Source: Drosophila pseudoobscura (Eukaryota > Arthropoda > Insecta > Diptera > Drosophilidae). From it: a DNA stretch of 64,000 bases. Each line of letters opens with the position of its first letter. Positions within the stretch are counted from its first letter, which is position 1. The notes beneath the pieces were generated by a model, which made no database searches, was not told the origin of the DNA, and worked only from the letters and a program-made list of their open reading frames with translations. The position numbers were made by a program, and so were the translations under genes. The DNA lies in the NCBI RefSeq assembly GCF_009870125.1, contig NC_046683.1, positions 55,939,869 through 56,003,868 on the forward strand, written 5' to 3'. Shown here one piece after another: positions 51,233-63,143 of the stretch.

Positions 51233-54200
51233 ATGGCCAACATTGGCTACGTTTTTATATGGACGCTAATAGTGGTATGTATATTAATAAAAAGTAATAC
51301 TATTTTCCAAACGGATATTACGATTCTTTATTATTTTGTAGGTCATTACATCAGGGACGGATCTAAACAATGATGATTCTCTTAATGATGTCTTAAGCTA
51401 CTCTACGCCCACATTTAATCGTGAGACATCTTTGTCGGCTCAAAATATTGAAAAGATTGATGTTAAATGCGACCAAGGAAATGGCATGACGGTGGAAGTA
51501 GACTTTTTAGAAAACTTTAACGGAATTATTTACAGTCAGGGATACTACAATGATCCCAAATGCACGTATGTAAAGTTTTAGGGCTGCACATACCTATTAT
51601 CTAATGTACTATATTTTATTCCATTAGCTATGTGGCTGCCAATAATGGAGACAGAAAATTTATATTCAATGTGCCTTATGACGGTTGCGGCAGTAAGCCG
51701 TCCTGCTCGATATGCTCTTCAATTGAGAACGTCCTAATTATACAAAATGACAAAGATATTCAGAATAGTTGGGATATAGCGCGAAAAGTATCATGTAGCC
51801 GCAGCGAGGAGCAGGAGAAAACGGTTTACTTCAAGCCGTTTGTCGTTGATATGCTCGAAATAGTTTCCGTTGATACCCCAAGCGGCCCAGTGGAATGCTG
51901 GATGGAAATTGGTACTGGAATACCACCAAATATTAAGCCCATTAGTACAACCTTGAAGCTTGGCACCGATGTAACGTTTACCATAAATGTAAAGCATTCG
52001 ACTCAAGCATGGGATGTAAACATACTGAAGTGCTATGCCTCAGATGACATGAACTTTGAGGCAAAAACCACCAAGACTTTACAACTCTCCGATAAAAGAG
52101 GCTGCACTATCAAGGAAAAAATATTTGGGGAGTGGCAAAAGTTGGAATCCAAGTCCAGGTCCAGTCTTACCTCCACATATTATAATACACTCAAAGCATT
52201 TAAATTCCCCGACCGATCCCAAGTGTATCTAAAATGTGATATTGAATTATGCAAGGGAACATGTCAAAGAGAATACTCATGTAGCAGCTTAAAGACCAAA
52301 ATACCTACAGATGGGCCCAAGCTTAGGTGCTACCCTGGCTCAGCAGATCCTGCCTGTCTTTTAACCACTTTCTCGCCACCAACAAAGCCAAGAATAGCAA
52401 TAACGACAACCAAATCACGCTGCTATACTGGATCTACAGATGCAGAATGCCAAAAAACAACCTACTTCCCACAAACAACGACTGAAGCGCCAATAGCCAT
52501 AGAACAACCAGAATGTTATCTAGGATCGACCGATGCTCGATGTCGTAAGAGTTCCGCAACGACAATAAAGCCCAGATGTTATCCTGGATCATCAGATCCA
52601 GACTGTCAGCCCGCAACTTACTTACCACCAACAACGATCAAAACACGAGTAGATAGACCCAAACCACGGTGCTTCCCAGGTTCAACCGATCCCCGATGCC
52701 CTCAAGAATCCGCATCCACACTGAAACCACGTTGCTATCCCGGCTCATCCGATCCTGAGTGCCTTCCATCGACATACGCACCACCTACAACTAGAAGAAC
52801 CCCAACTTACTCGACTCCGACGACGACTAGAGCTCCTATAACTATAGAAACACCGAAATGCTATCCAGGATCGACCGATCCTCGATGTCCTCAGAGGCCC
52901 GCCACGACAACAAAGCCTAGATGTTATCCTGGATCATCAGATCCAGAGTGTCAGCCCGCAACTTACCTGCCTCCAACAACGATCAAAACACCAGTAGATA
53001 GACCCAAACCACGGTGCTTCCCAGGTTCCACCGATCCTCGATGCCCTCAAGAACCCGCATCGACACTGAAACCACGTTGCTATCCTGGCTCATCCGATCC
53101 TGAGTGTCTATCATCGACATACGCACCACCTACAACTAGAAGAACCCCAACATACTCGGCTCCGACGACGACTAGAGCTCCTATAACTATAGAAGTAGCG
53201 AAATGCTATCCAGGGTCGACTGATCCTCGATGTCCTCAGAGGCCGGCAACTACAACAAAGCCGAGATGTTATCCTGGCTCATCAGATCCAGACTGCCTTA
53301 ACTGCTTCCCAGGCTCTCCAGATCCAAGATGTCCTAAAGTGCCAACAACTAAAAAGGCAGGCTGCGAGGAGAACCCAGATGACCCCAGATGTCAACCTGC
53401 CACTTATTTACCGCCTTCCACTTATCGCACTCCAACTCTTTCACCTAAGCCGAGGTGCTATCCTGGATCCAGAGATCCCGAGTGTCTACCAGCAACTTAC
53501 CAGCCTCCAACAACGATCAGAACAACAGTCGCACCCAAACCACAGTGCTTCCCAGGGTCTACCGATCCCCGATGTCCTCAGAAGCCCGCAACGACAAAAA
53601 AGCCGAGATGTTATCCTGGCTCATCAGATCCAGAGTGTCAGCCCGCAACTTACCTGCCTCCAACAACGATCAAAACACCAGTAGATAGACCCAAACCACG
53701 GTGTTACCCAGGTTCAACCGATCCTCGATGCCCTCAAGAACCCGCATCGACACTGAAGCCACGTTGCTATCCCGGCTCATCCGATCCTGAGTGTCTTTCA
53801 TCGACATACGCACCACCCACAACTAGAAGAACCCCAACTTACTCGGCTCCGACGACGACTAGAGCTCCTATAACTATAGAAACACCGAAATGCTATCCAG
53901 GATCGACCGATCCTCGATGTCCTCAGAGGCCAGAAACTACAACAAAACCTAGATGTTATCCTGGCTCATCAGATCCAGAGTGTCAGCCCGCAACTTACCT
54001 GCCTCCAACAACGATCAAAACACCAGTAGATAGACCCAAACCACGGTGTTACCCAGGTTCAACCGATCCTCGATGCCCTCAAGAACCCGCATCGACACTG
54101 AAACCACGTTGCTATCCCGGCTCATCCGATTCTGAATGTCTTCCATCGACATACGCACCACCCACAACTAGAAGAACCCCAACTTACTCGGCTCCGACGA

Positions 54201-57200
54201 CGACTAGAGCTCCTATTACTATAAAAACACCGAAATGCTATCCAGGATCGACTGATCCTCGATGTCCTCAGAGGCCAGCAACTACAACAAAGCCGAGATG
54301 TTATCCTGGCTCATCAGATCCAGACTGCCTTAACTGCTTCCCAGGCTCTCCAGATCCAAGATGTCCTAAAGTGCCAACAACCAAAAAGGCAGGCTGCGAG
54401 GAGAACCCAGAGGACCCCAGATGTCAACCTGCCACCTATTTACCGCCTTCCACTTATCGCACTCCAACTCTTTCACCTAAGCCGAGGTGCTATCCTGGAT
54501 CCAGAGATCCCGAGTGTCTACCAGCAACTTACCAGCCGCCAACAACGATCAGAACAACAGTTGCACCCAAACCACAGTGCTTTCCAGGGTCTACCGATCC
54601 TCGATGTCCTCAGAAGCCCGCAACGACAAAAAAGCCGAGATGTTATCCTGGCTCATCAGATCCAGAGTGTCAGCCCGCAACTTACCTGCCTCCAACAACG
54701 ATCAAAACACCAGTAGATAGACCCAAACAACGGTGCTTCCCAGGTTCAACCGATCCTCGATGCCCTCAAGAACCCGCATCGACACTGAAGCCACGTTGCT
54801 ATCCCGGCTCATCCGATCCTGAATGTCTTCCATCGACATACGCACCATCTACAACTAGAAGAACCCCAACTTACTCGACTCCGACGACGACTAGAGCTCC
54901 TATAACTATAGAAGTACCGAAATGCTATCCAGGGTCGACTGATCCTCGATGTCCTCAGAGGCCCACGACGCCAACAAAGCCTAGATGTTATCCTGGATCA
55001 TCAGATCCAGAGTGTCAGCCCGCAACTTACCTACCGCCATCAACGAGCAAAACACCAGTAGATAGACCAAAACCACGGTGTTACCCAGGTTCAACCGATC
55101 CTCGATGCCCTCAAGAACCCGCATCGACACTGAAGCCACGTTGCTATCCCGGCTCATCCGATCCTGAATGTCTTCCATCGACATACGCACCACCTACAAC
55201 TAGAAGAACCCCAACTTACTCGACTCCGACGACGACTAGAGCTCCTATAACTATAGAAGTACCGAAATGCTATCCAGGGTCGACTGATCCTCGATGTCCT
55301 CAGAGGCCCACGACGACAACAAAACCTAGATGTTATCCTGGCTCATCAGATCCAGAGTGTCAGCCCGCAACTTACCTGCCTCCAACAACGATCAAAACAC
55401 CAGTAGATAGACCCAAACCACGGTGCTTCCCAGGTTCAACCGATCCTCGATGCCCTCAAGAACCCGCAACGACATTGAAGCCACGTTGCTATCGCGGCTC
55501 ATCCGATCCTGAGTGTCTTCCATCGACATACGCACCACCCACAACAAGAAGAACCCCAACTTACTCGGCTCCGACGACGACTAGAGCTCCTATAACTATA
55601 GAAGCACCGAAATGCTATCCAGGATCGACTGATCCTCGATGTCCTCAGAGGCCAGCAACTACAACTAAGCCGAGATGTTATCCTGGCTCATCAGATCCAG
55701 ACTGCCTTAACTGCTTCCCAGGCTCTCCAGATCCAAGATGTCCTAAAGTGCCAACAACCAAAAAGGCAGGCTGCGAGGAGAACCCAGAGGACCCCAGATG
55801 TCAACCTGCCACCTATTTACCGCCTTCCACTTATCGCACTCCAACTCTTTCACCTAAGCCGAGGTGCTATCCTGGATCCAGAGATCCCGAGTGTCTACCA
55901 GCAACTTACCAGCCGCCAACAACGATCAGAACAACAGTCGCACCCAAACCACAGTGCTTTCCAGGGTCTACCGATCCTCGATGTCCTCAGAAGCCCGCAA
56001 CGACAAAAAAGCCGAGATGTTATCCTGGCTCATCAGATCCAGAGTGTCGGCCCGCAACTTACCTGCCTCCAACAACGATCAAAACACCAGTAGATAGACC
56101 CAAACCACGGTGCTTCCCAGGTTCAACCGATCCTCGATGCCCTCAAGAACCCGCAACGACATTGAAGCCACGTTGCTATCCCGGCTCATCCGATCCTGAG
56201 TGTCTTCCATCGACATACGCACCACCTACAACTAGAATAACCCCAACGTACTCGGCTCCGACGACGACTAGAGCTCCTATAACTATAGAAGTACCGAAAT
56301 GCTATCCAGGGTCGACTGATCCTCGATGTCCTCAGAGGGCGGCAACTACAACAAAGCCGAGATGTTATCCTGGCTCATCAGATCTAGAGTGTCAGCCCGC
56401 AACTTACCTGCCTCCATCAACGAGCAAAACACCAGTAGATAGACCAAAACCACGGTGTTACCCAGGTTCAACCGATCCTCGATGCCCTCAAGAACCCGCA
56501 TCGACACTGAAGCCACGTTGCTATCCCGGCTCATCCGATCCTGAATGTCTTCCATCGACATACGCACCACCTACAACTAGAATAATCCCAACATATTCGG
56601 TTCCGACGACGACTAGAGCTCCTATAACTATAGAAGTACCGAAATGCTATCCAGGGTCGACTGATCCTCGATGTCCTCAGAGGCCGGAAACTACAACAAA
56701 GCCGAGATGTTATCCTGGCTCATCAGATCCAGAGTGTCAGCCCGCAACTTACCTGCCTCCAACAACGATCAAAACACCAGTAGATAAACCCAAACCACGG
56801 TGCTTCCCAGGTTCAACCGATCCTCGATGCCCTCAAGAGCCCGCAACGACATTGAAGCCACGTTGCTATCCCGGCTCATCCGATCCTGAGTGTCTTCCAT
56901 CGACATACGCACCACCTACAACTAGAAGAACCCCAATTTACTCGGCTCCGACGACGACTAGAGCTCCTATAACTATAGAAACACCGAAATGCTATCCAGG
57001 ATCGACTGATCCTCGATGTCCTCAGAGGCCAGCAACTACAACAAAGCCGAGATGTTATCCTGGCTCATCAGATCCAGACTGCCTTAACTGCTTCCCAGGC
57101 TCTCCAGATCCAAGATGTCCTAAAGTGCCAACAACTAAAAAGGCAGGCTGCGAGGAGAACCCAGATGACCCCAGATGTCAACCTGCCACCTATTTACCGC

Positions 57201-58006
57201 CTTCCACTTATCGCACTCCAACTCTTTCACCTAAGCCGAGGTGCTATCCTGGATCCAGAGATCCCGAGTGCCTACCAGCAACCTACCAGCCACCAACAAC
57301 TATAGTAACACCAACGGAGAGGCCTAAGCCAAGATGTTACCCTGGTTCTACTGATCCTCGGTGCCCTCAAGAGCTACCTTCGACAACAAAACCGAGATGC
57401 TATCCGGGTTCAACAGCCCCAGACTGTCTAGCACCAACGTATTTGCCACCAACAACGAAACAAATTCCAACCTCTAATACTGTCACACCTAAGCCCGTAA
57501 CAACAGATGGAGAAAAGTTTAGGTGCTACTCCGGTTCGCCAGACCCCCGTTGCAAGCAGGACAGTACTGTGATACCCTCTTATAACTTGATTACTTCCAC
57601 TCAGCCACCCGCAACAACGCCTACTTATTGTTATCCTGGATCTATTGATCCACGTTGCCCCAACAGCGGATACAAAGGCACGAGTCGTATTCCTGCTACA
57701 TATCTACCGCCCTTGAGTGACCCGGGGTACGACAGGACTATTCGTAATGCAAAGAGCTCTTTTTTTAAGGAAATTAACCAATTGGCATTCACCGATAATA
57801 ACATTTTTGAGATTGATGAGGACGAAACCGACTCAACTAGAGTTAAACGGGAGTTAAAGGCTGCCGACGAAAATTCATTGATCATTTCTCAAGAGGAAGA
57901 CCTATTATCGAGAAGAATTGTTAAGCGTGAGTTTAGTGAACGGCCATCAGAGAGTGAAGTGATTTCTCTGACACTTGGTATTCGAACGGGGATCAATGTT
58001 AATTAG
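51233..58006 (+). CDS. Giant zona-pellucida-domain protein with about 60 CxPGSxDPxC repeats
   Basis: Probable apical extracellular-matrix component. Three coding exons, 51233-51274, 51342-51565 and 51628-58006; 2214 residues. The N-terminus MANIGYVFIWTLIVVITSGT is a signal peptide. The ZP module follows directly (KIDVKCDQGNGMTVEVDF, FNVPYDGCGSKPSCSIC, VECWMEIGTGIPP, VNILKCYASDD, CDIELCKGTCQREYSC), so it is N-terminal, whereas most ZP proteins carry it near the C-terminus. Residues about 225-2020 are Thr/Pro/Ser-rich linkers between Cys pairs of the form CYPGSTDPRC. Near the end are a furin-type RVKR (57839-57850) and a dibasic IVKR site; no transmembrane segment follows before the stop. The start ATG GCC is preferred because the upstream ATG lies before a good acceptor (51205). 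Gene name unknown. Confidence 0.9.
52326..57660 (+). repeat. Coding tandem repeat array with hierarchical units
   Basis: About 62 copies of the 11-residue motif [R/K/Q/N]C[Y/F]PGSxDPxC are spaced by Pro/Thr linkers. They group into units of about 345 bp (PATYLPPTTIKTPVDRPKPR to ITIEVPKCYPGSTDPRCPQR). These group again into larger blocks marked by GCEENP[D/E]DPRC and SPKPRCYPGSRDPEC. The marker PATYLPPSTYRTPT recurs near 53395, 54427, 55804 and 57179, i.e. spaced about 1032, 1377 and 1375 bp (three, four and four units). Near-identity at DNA level implies recent duplication or homogenisation. Confidence 0.93.
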
Positions 58007-58993
58007 TCATGGAAGTTAAATACCTAGCACTAGCAATATTATTATAATACCCATCTTACACCGATATGTATTTTACTTAGCCAGATATTCATTAAATATA
58101 AATCTTTGTACAAATTGTAACGAACCGGTTTTGTTCGTTTTAATTTCCTTTAGTTTGGTCTCATCGAACGGCCTAGAGTTGGCTGAGCTACGACTTTCGG
58201 CGTCTACTCTCTTTTCCTAACCTCATGAATGAGAATTCCACGCCTTTAGAACTTCAAGCTAACGCCTTGAGTTTATAACGTTTATAACGCTTCTCCGGAT
58301 ATACAGCGGGTCGGCCCTACAACCCGACAGACACTCCGAGCTTCGTTCCACAACTGCTGCCGCCTGGTGTGGCACAAAACGCATCCGTTGCTAATACGAC
58401 CCTTGATACGCCTCATGACTCAGGTTACGCTCTGCTCTCTCAGCTCCACCCGGGACGCACCCACTCCTTCAGCTTTGCACACTTCCCGGAGTGCCAGATA
58501 TAGCCTGCTGGCGCAACCGACCGACTGACCTCTAAATCACTACTTGAATAGAAAGTAACATAAAGGCTATAGGCATTGGGCTATTCTTTTTTAATATTTA
58601 ATTTTTATTCATTGAATTTGTTTAATACCCCGAATAAGTTTGCACATCTTAATATTGAGAGTTGAGTTGGAAGTTTGTTTGAGTGTCTGTTGTGAACAGA
58701 AAATACAGGAACAGGGTGCAATCTTTCGAGGTTTCCCCATATGCTTGCTTGGGATATTGGTTAAGATGTTTGAGACTATTTAATAAACAATAAAACTATT
58801 TTTAATGTAATAATACTTTTGTAACCCTTATTGAAGCGAAACGCTTGTAAATCAGCTTCTCGTGATAAAGGCGATTTCTCTGCTCTACCTCTGGCTAAAT
58901 TATTTACGAAATTTATAAAATTCCGGGTGTGGTGTTTCGATAAAGTAATTAAATATATTTTAGAGAACATATCTTTACTCTTATTTGGGCTCT
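58007..58993. other. 3' flank of the ZP gene and spacer
   Basis: ATTAAATATAAA (about 58091-58102) is the likely ZP-gene poly(A) region. A GC-richer insertion follows (58118-58552). 58560-58993 is AT-rich and includes the 3' UTR of the dipeptidase-like gene on the other strand. Confidence 0.45.
58118..58552. mobile_element. GC-rich insertion, possible retroelement LTR remnant
   Basis: Starts at TGTAACGAACCGGTTTTGTT and is sharply richer in G+C than both flanks. It contains TTTATAACGTTTATAACGCT and GGTCGGCCCTACAACCCGAC, with no long open frame. It looks like a non-coding terminal part of a retroelement. No target-site duplication was identified, so the class is uncertain. Confidence 0.3.
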
Positions 58994-60479
58994 TCAAGAC
59001 TCTGGGTAGCGACAATATGAATTGCTTTCAATTGACTCATGCGGAATCCACTCCTCATATAATGGTAAGCGGCTCTTCAAGGTCTCAATTTCGCGCAAAA
59101 TCCTCATAACATTTCCACCAACCAGCTTTTTTATAGCAGCATTACCCCACACCCTATCCCGCGCCAACTCTGCTAGCAAAAGAGCATAGCTCTTCGGTGC
59201 TCCGCCAAGTCCAATATGATCTACTCCGGATACTTTCCGCACATAGTTAATGGCATTAATTGCCTCTCGAACGCTTAATGTTCGATCTCCACACCGTTCT
59301 AAGTTGAGCAAAACGACTCCTCCATTCTCTGGCAAAAGGCTGTAATAAATAAACCATTTTGTAATTGTTGCTGAACTCCTGATAGGTAAAATCATGATGT
59401 AGTCACACCCACCTGAGCACGTGGTCCGGTATGGAAGCAATACTTGTGCTGTTGCAGATAGAAAGTGGTGTAGCGTTTGTTAAAAGAACCGGAGCCTTTG
59501 CAGATTGCAAGACGGCAAGCATCGCTGACTCGCTAAGTTGAGATATCTCCACTAACATTCCCAAGCGATTCATTTCAAGAAGCATTTTCTGCAATAAATT
59601 GGATAAGCAAGGCTTCCTCTGAATAATCTGCTAATTGGTACCCACCTCTCCGAATTCGTTAAATGAATTCGTTACATTCTCCTCTATGAGATGATCCCGC
59701 CTTCGTATAGCAGCTGCTGCCCATGGTGTTGTGCACTCTAAGCTAGTTATGGCGACAAATCGGGCTCCCAGCAAATAAATAGAACGCAAAACTGCCAGAC
59801 TTGTGCCCAGAGCATGGCCCCCACTGATGCCCATCAGAACAGCCACTTCGCCCCTGATATGAGTTTGCTCCATTTCATCAGCCGACTCCACGATATGCAT
59901 TAGGTCGCTAGCGGCAGTAATCCGTTTTGCCTTATCGATGCCCTCCAGGGCTAGCTGAACCGCGTCTAGGTATTGCGCACCACAAGGCACAGCAATTGGC
60001 CACAGGACTGCGCCTATGTGATTTTGGCGCACCTCGAACAAGTTGCTGCTGTTCAAGTTCGTCGTAGTTGGTGGCTTCCAGGATCCCTCAATGAGCGGCG
60101 ATTCTGTCAACAAGCGTCGAATGAATGACAGGCGGGCCTCCAGCAGAGAAGAGGACCGAAGCTGTAAGGCCAATGGAATGCCACCAGCCATGCCGATGCA
60201 TAAGAGTACCAGGCCCACGCCCAGCAGAATCTTTCGACCACGGGACCTTTCTGGGCGCTCCCCAGATAGCTCACTGCTGGAATCCTTTTTGGAGGTGTAA
60301 GACGGAATGCCGCCATTGCTGCATCTAATCTTTTCGTTGCCACCACCGAACTTGGTTATTTCCGCGGGAAGCTCAATATCTGATATTTCTGTAAAGACAA
60401 AACATTGCTGCTTGCAATGCGGTTGATGCTGGTGAAGCGGATGCACTTCCAAAAATTCGCGACTCGGTACTGGATTCAT
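58994..60479 (-). CDS. Catalytically dead membrane-dipeptidase (M19) homologue
   Basis: Type II membrane protein, 451 residues, three exons: 60479-59646, 59588-59413 and 59339-58994. A cytosolic His/Glu/Ser-rich N-terminus (about 80 residues) leads to one transmembrane helix (KILLGVGLVLLCIGMAGGIP, about 83-102) and an M19-like fold. Active M19 enzymes have GHNDLP, the bridging Glu in GIEGGH, a His in the DLSH-type strand and SHS. Here these sites read EGSWKPP (131-137), GISGGHAL (217-224), EISQLSE (292-298) and LLTNATP (313-319), and the late GSDFDG-type loop reads GLGGAPKSY. Fold landmarks remain (GVVLLNLE, VRKVSGVDHIG, VGGNVMRILREIE). Probably a non-enzymatic receptor-like protein. The orthologue may be CG5282, by recalled numbering only. 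Confidence 0.88.
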
Positions 60480-60826
60480 TGCATCATATAATATCTGTAT
60501 AACTTTTTTACACTAACAGAGAGATGCGACAGCTTTGTTATTAACAAAAAATAACACACGTTAAGAAGAAAGTTTGAAACTGAAATGATTATTGATTTCT
60601 GAACAATTCCTTGGCGTATCCTGCACCTTGTTACAATCTAGTCATGCGCGCTATGATGATACTTTTTCCAGTGTGGCAACACCCGAAATCGATGACGAGT
60701 TAAATTAATAATAAAATACTCAACCTTTTAAAAAATGGTTTATATTTATTTTAAAAATGTATAAATTTAACTATTGCCAATAATGTCGATTAATGTGGCA
60801 TTTTGTATTCCTAAAAGAATAAAAAA
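60480..60826 (-). promoter_or_regulatory. Promoter region of the dipeptidase-like gene
   Basis: Spacer between two same-strand genes. CAGTGTGGC (60669-60677) is a Motif-1-like site and AATCGATG (60687-60694) a DRE-like core, 190-215 bases upstream of the start codon. The IntS15 3' end (AATAAA on the minus strand around 60750-60790) also falls here. Confidence 0.4.
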
Positions 60827-62004
60827 CTACAGCTTTTTATGAGAAGCTATAACGATGTCCATGAGCTTGTGTGTTGGCAATGACTCTAATACGCATAGGA
60901 GCTGAATCTGATTTGTTATGCAGTTGGAGCAAAGGGCGATCTGCACAGCTTGCGAAAACCGTTCCATGCACTTTTGATACGCAGCATCCGAATGTGGATC
61001 CACACTAGATTCACTTAACCGAGCGCAGTAGTTCTGCAAAGACTTAATAATCTGCATCAAGTCCTGGAAGGGTAGAGCGGTCGACTCTCCACTGGTTACA
61101 AGTTGTTGGAGCGTTCGCAAGACAGATAAATGTAGGTTGCTATACGTGGGTCTGTTGGAAACCAATGGCGCAAGAACTACCCATCGCAAGAGACCAGCCA
61201 ACGGGGTAGCGAATGGCATTGCAATAGCACCAGCTGGCAGAACAAGTGGCTGTTGAGATGCTTGACATAAGGTGGGATTCTCAGTCATCCATTCAGTAAT
61301 CGCATCCAAAAGAGCATCCGGGGGTGGTATTAGTGCGGCTGATCGCTGCTCATTAAGGTAGAGATCGGCCGCAGCAACCATAAAGTTTGCCGCAAAATGC
61401 GGACCAACCATAGGTAATTGCTTCAGTTGCTCGGGTGTCTTACGAGAGTACAATATAAAATCACTCACAATGTTTTGCGCAACTTCAAGACTCAGTGGAG
61501 TCTTGCAGCCAACTTGTTGCATCCACGTACCGGCCGAGGAAAGCAGCGGTGCCACTGATCCAGAAACTGCTGTACTTATAAGTCTGGACAACAACTTGGA
61601 ACGTTGGGGTGTTAGGTGACTGCCAAACAGGGATAGAAATATAGCATTACGCGTTGCATCCCGTCCTGGCCTCGAAAAGTATTCAACGAGCGTAATTATC
61701 AATTGAAACTCTTGAAACAATGTCATCTGGCTAGTCGGCAACGACTGCGACTTTCGCCCGTCTCCATCCTTATTCCGCTCCAAGAAAATATATTCAGAAA
61801 TAATTTGCATTACTAAATTTTGTTTATTTCGGCTAGCAATTAGAGTTTCTGCAAAGCAAAAAGTATTAGACAGGCAATAATATATTCGAACTTGATCATC
61901 TTACCTATGCGAGCAAGTGCCTCCACGGCACATGTTGGATAGTTTTCCACTTTTAGGTCTAGTTTCCTATGAGAGCCCTTGCCGCTCTCTACTGACGTAG
62001 ACAT
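60827..62004 (-). CDS. IntS15: Integrator complex subunit 15 (C7orf26 family)
   Basis: Helical subunit of Integrator, which terminates short and snRNA transcripts. Two exons, 62004-61905 and 61848-60827; 373 residues. Similarity to vertebrate C7orf26/INTS15 is seen throughout: LFQEFQLIITLVEYF, RNAIFLSLFG, KLLSRLISTAVSGSVAPLL, AGTWMQQVG, LIPPPDALLDAITEWMTENP, PLAGLLRWVVLAPL and YSNLHLSVLRTLQQL. The human protein has a C-terminal Pro/His-rich tail, which is absent here. The start is the ATG of MSTSVESGKG. The G|AA junction gives ALARIETLIASRNK. Confidence 0.88.
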
Positions 62005-63143
62005 TTTTAACAATATCGTTCTTAAAATGAATAAACAAAGCAATCGCAAGCAATCCTACAGCCTACCCGCTCCGAAAATAGTGTTGTTTGGTGGACACAC
62101 GACACCAGAAGCGCTGCCATCCCTGATTGCGTTGATATTCCCCGATTTTTATATTCGTACTAATATTACCAGCTAGCGAGGACCCTTAGCACTAAACACA
62201 CAATTTTGTTTGATTTTTGAATCAATTTTCTACAAGATTCGGTAATTTTAAGGACTCTTGGATCGTTTATAAACCTTTATTTAAAACAAAAAACGTCAGA
62301 GAAAAAACGTAAGTGTGTACGGAATGAAACGTAAGTGTGGTCGGAATGCTACGTCATTGTTGCTGGCCAATCGGTTTCACCTATGAAAGTGGACATTTGT
62401 ATACCCTATTTACTTTTAATAATGCTAAAATTCGGTTTTCCAAACTACTTTGAAGCGTAATTAATAATGGCTTTTTCTCAGATTGATATTTTTTTCCTTT
62501 TCATGCATAGGGCTCTTTGAGACCACGATAAACTGATAAATTTCGTTGAGACGAGCTAAATAAGAGATAAGAGACTTTCTGCACTTATGGAGCCTGAGAT
62601 GACCAACATTTCCTCAATTCCATATTACTTGTTTCCCAAGGATGTATGGAGAATGTTGCTGAATCCGTTCAAATGTTGCGGGACAATGTTGCTCATGTCT
62701 CCATCAACTTTGCTGGCGAATACAAATAGGGGATTCCTGAAAATGATTTAGACCTGCTTTGAAACGAAAACGAACTTTGTTTATTTTTATCCTTTTCAAC
62801 AGTAAATCATATATAATATTTAATTTTATATAAATTCAAGTTAATTATTCCTTTATAATATATAATTGTATATAGAGTCAAGTCAAATATATTGTTTCCA
62901 ATATTTAATTTTATATAAAGTCAAACCATACAATGTATAATATGGTTAATATAATCGAAAATCGTTTATTTCACAGCCAATTTCAATACTGACTTACTTA
63001 ATAAATGTTAAATACAAATCTACATAAAAAGATTGTGTAAAATTTTGTTTACGAAATTTGTTTCGCTTAAATGTAGTTTCTTAAAACTTCTAGCGGCGAA
63101 ATTTAAATTTTCTAACCAATTGGTCGACCTAAAAGACTTCCGT
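62005..63143. other. Spacer between IntS15 and the TMEM104 homologue
   Basis: Holds the IntS15 promoter, then a copy of the dispersed repeat (62130-62700), then AT-rich DNA with three TATAATATTTAATTTTATAT-type direct repeats (about 62805-62950). No gene seen. Confidence 0.5.
62130..62700 (+). repeat. Degenerate dispersed repeat, copy 3
   Basis: Colinear with 39211-39760: ATTACCAGCTAGCGAGGA, TTTCTACAAGATTCGGTAAT, ATTGTTGCTGGCCAATCGGT, TATACCCTAT, CCACGATAAACTGATAAATT, GAGACTTTCTGCACTTATGG, AGCCTGAGATGACCAACATT and GGAGAATGTTGCT. Confidence 0.75.
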
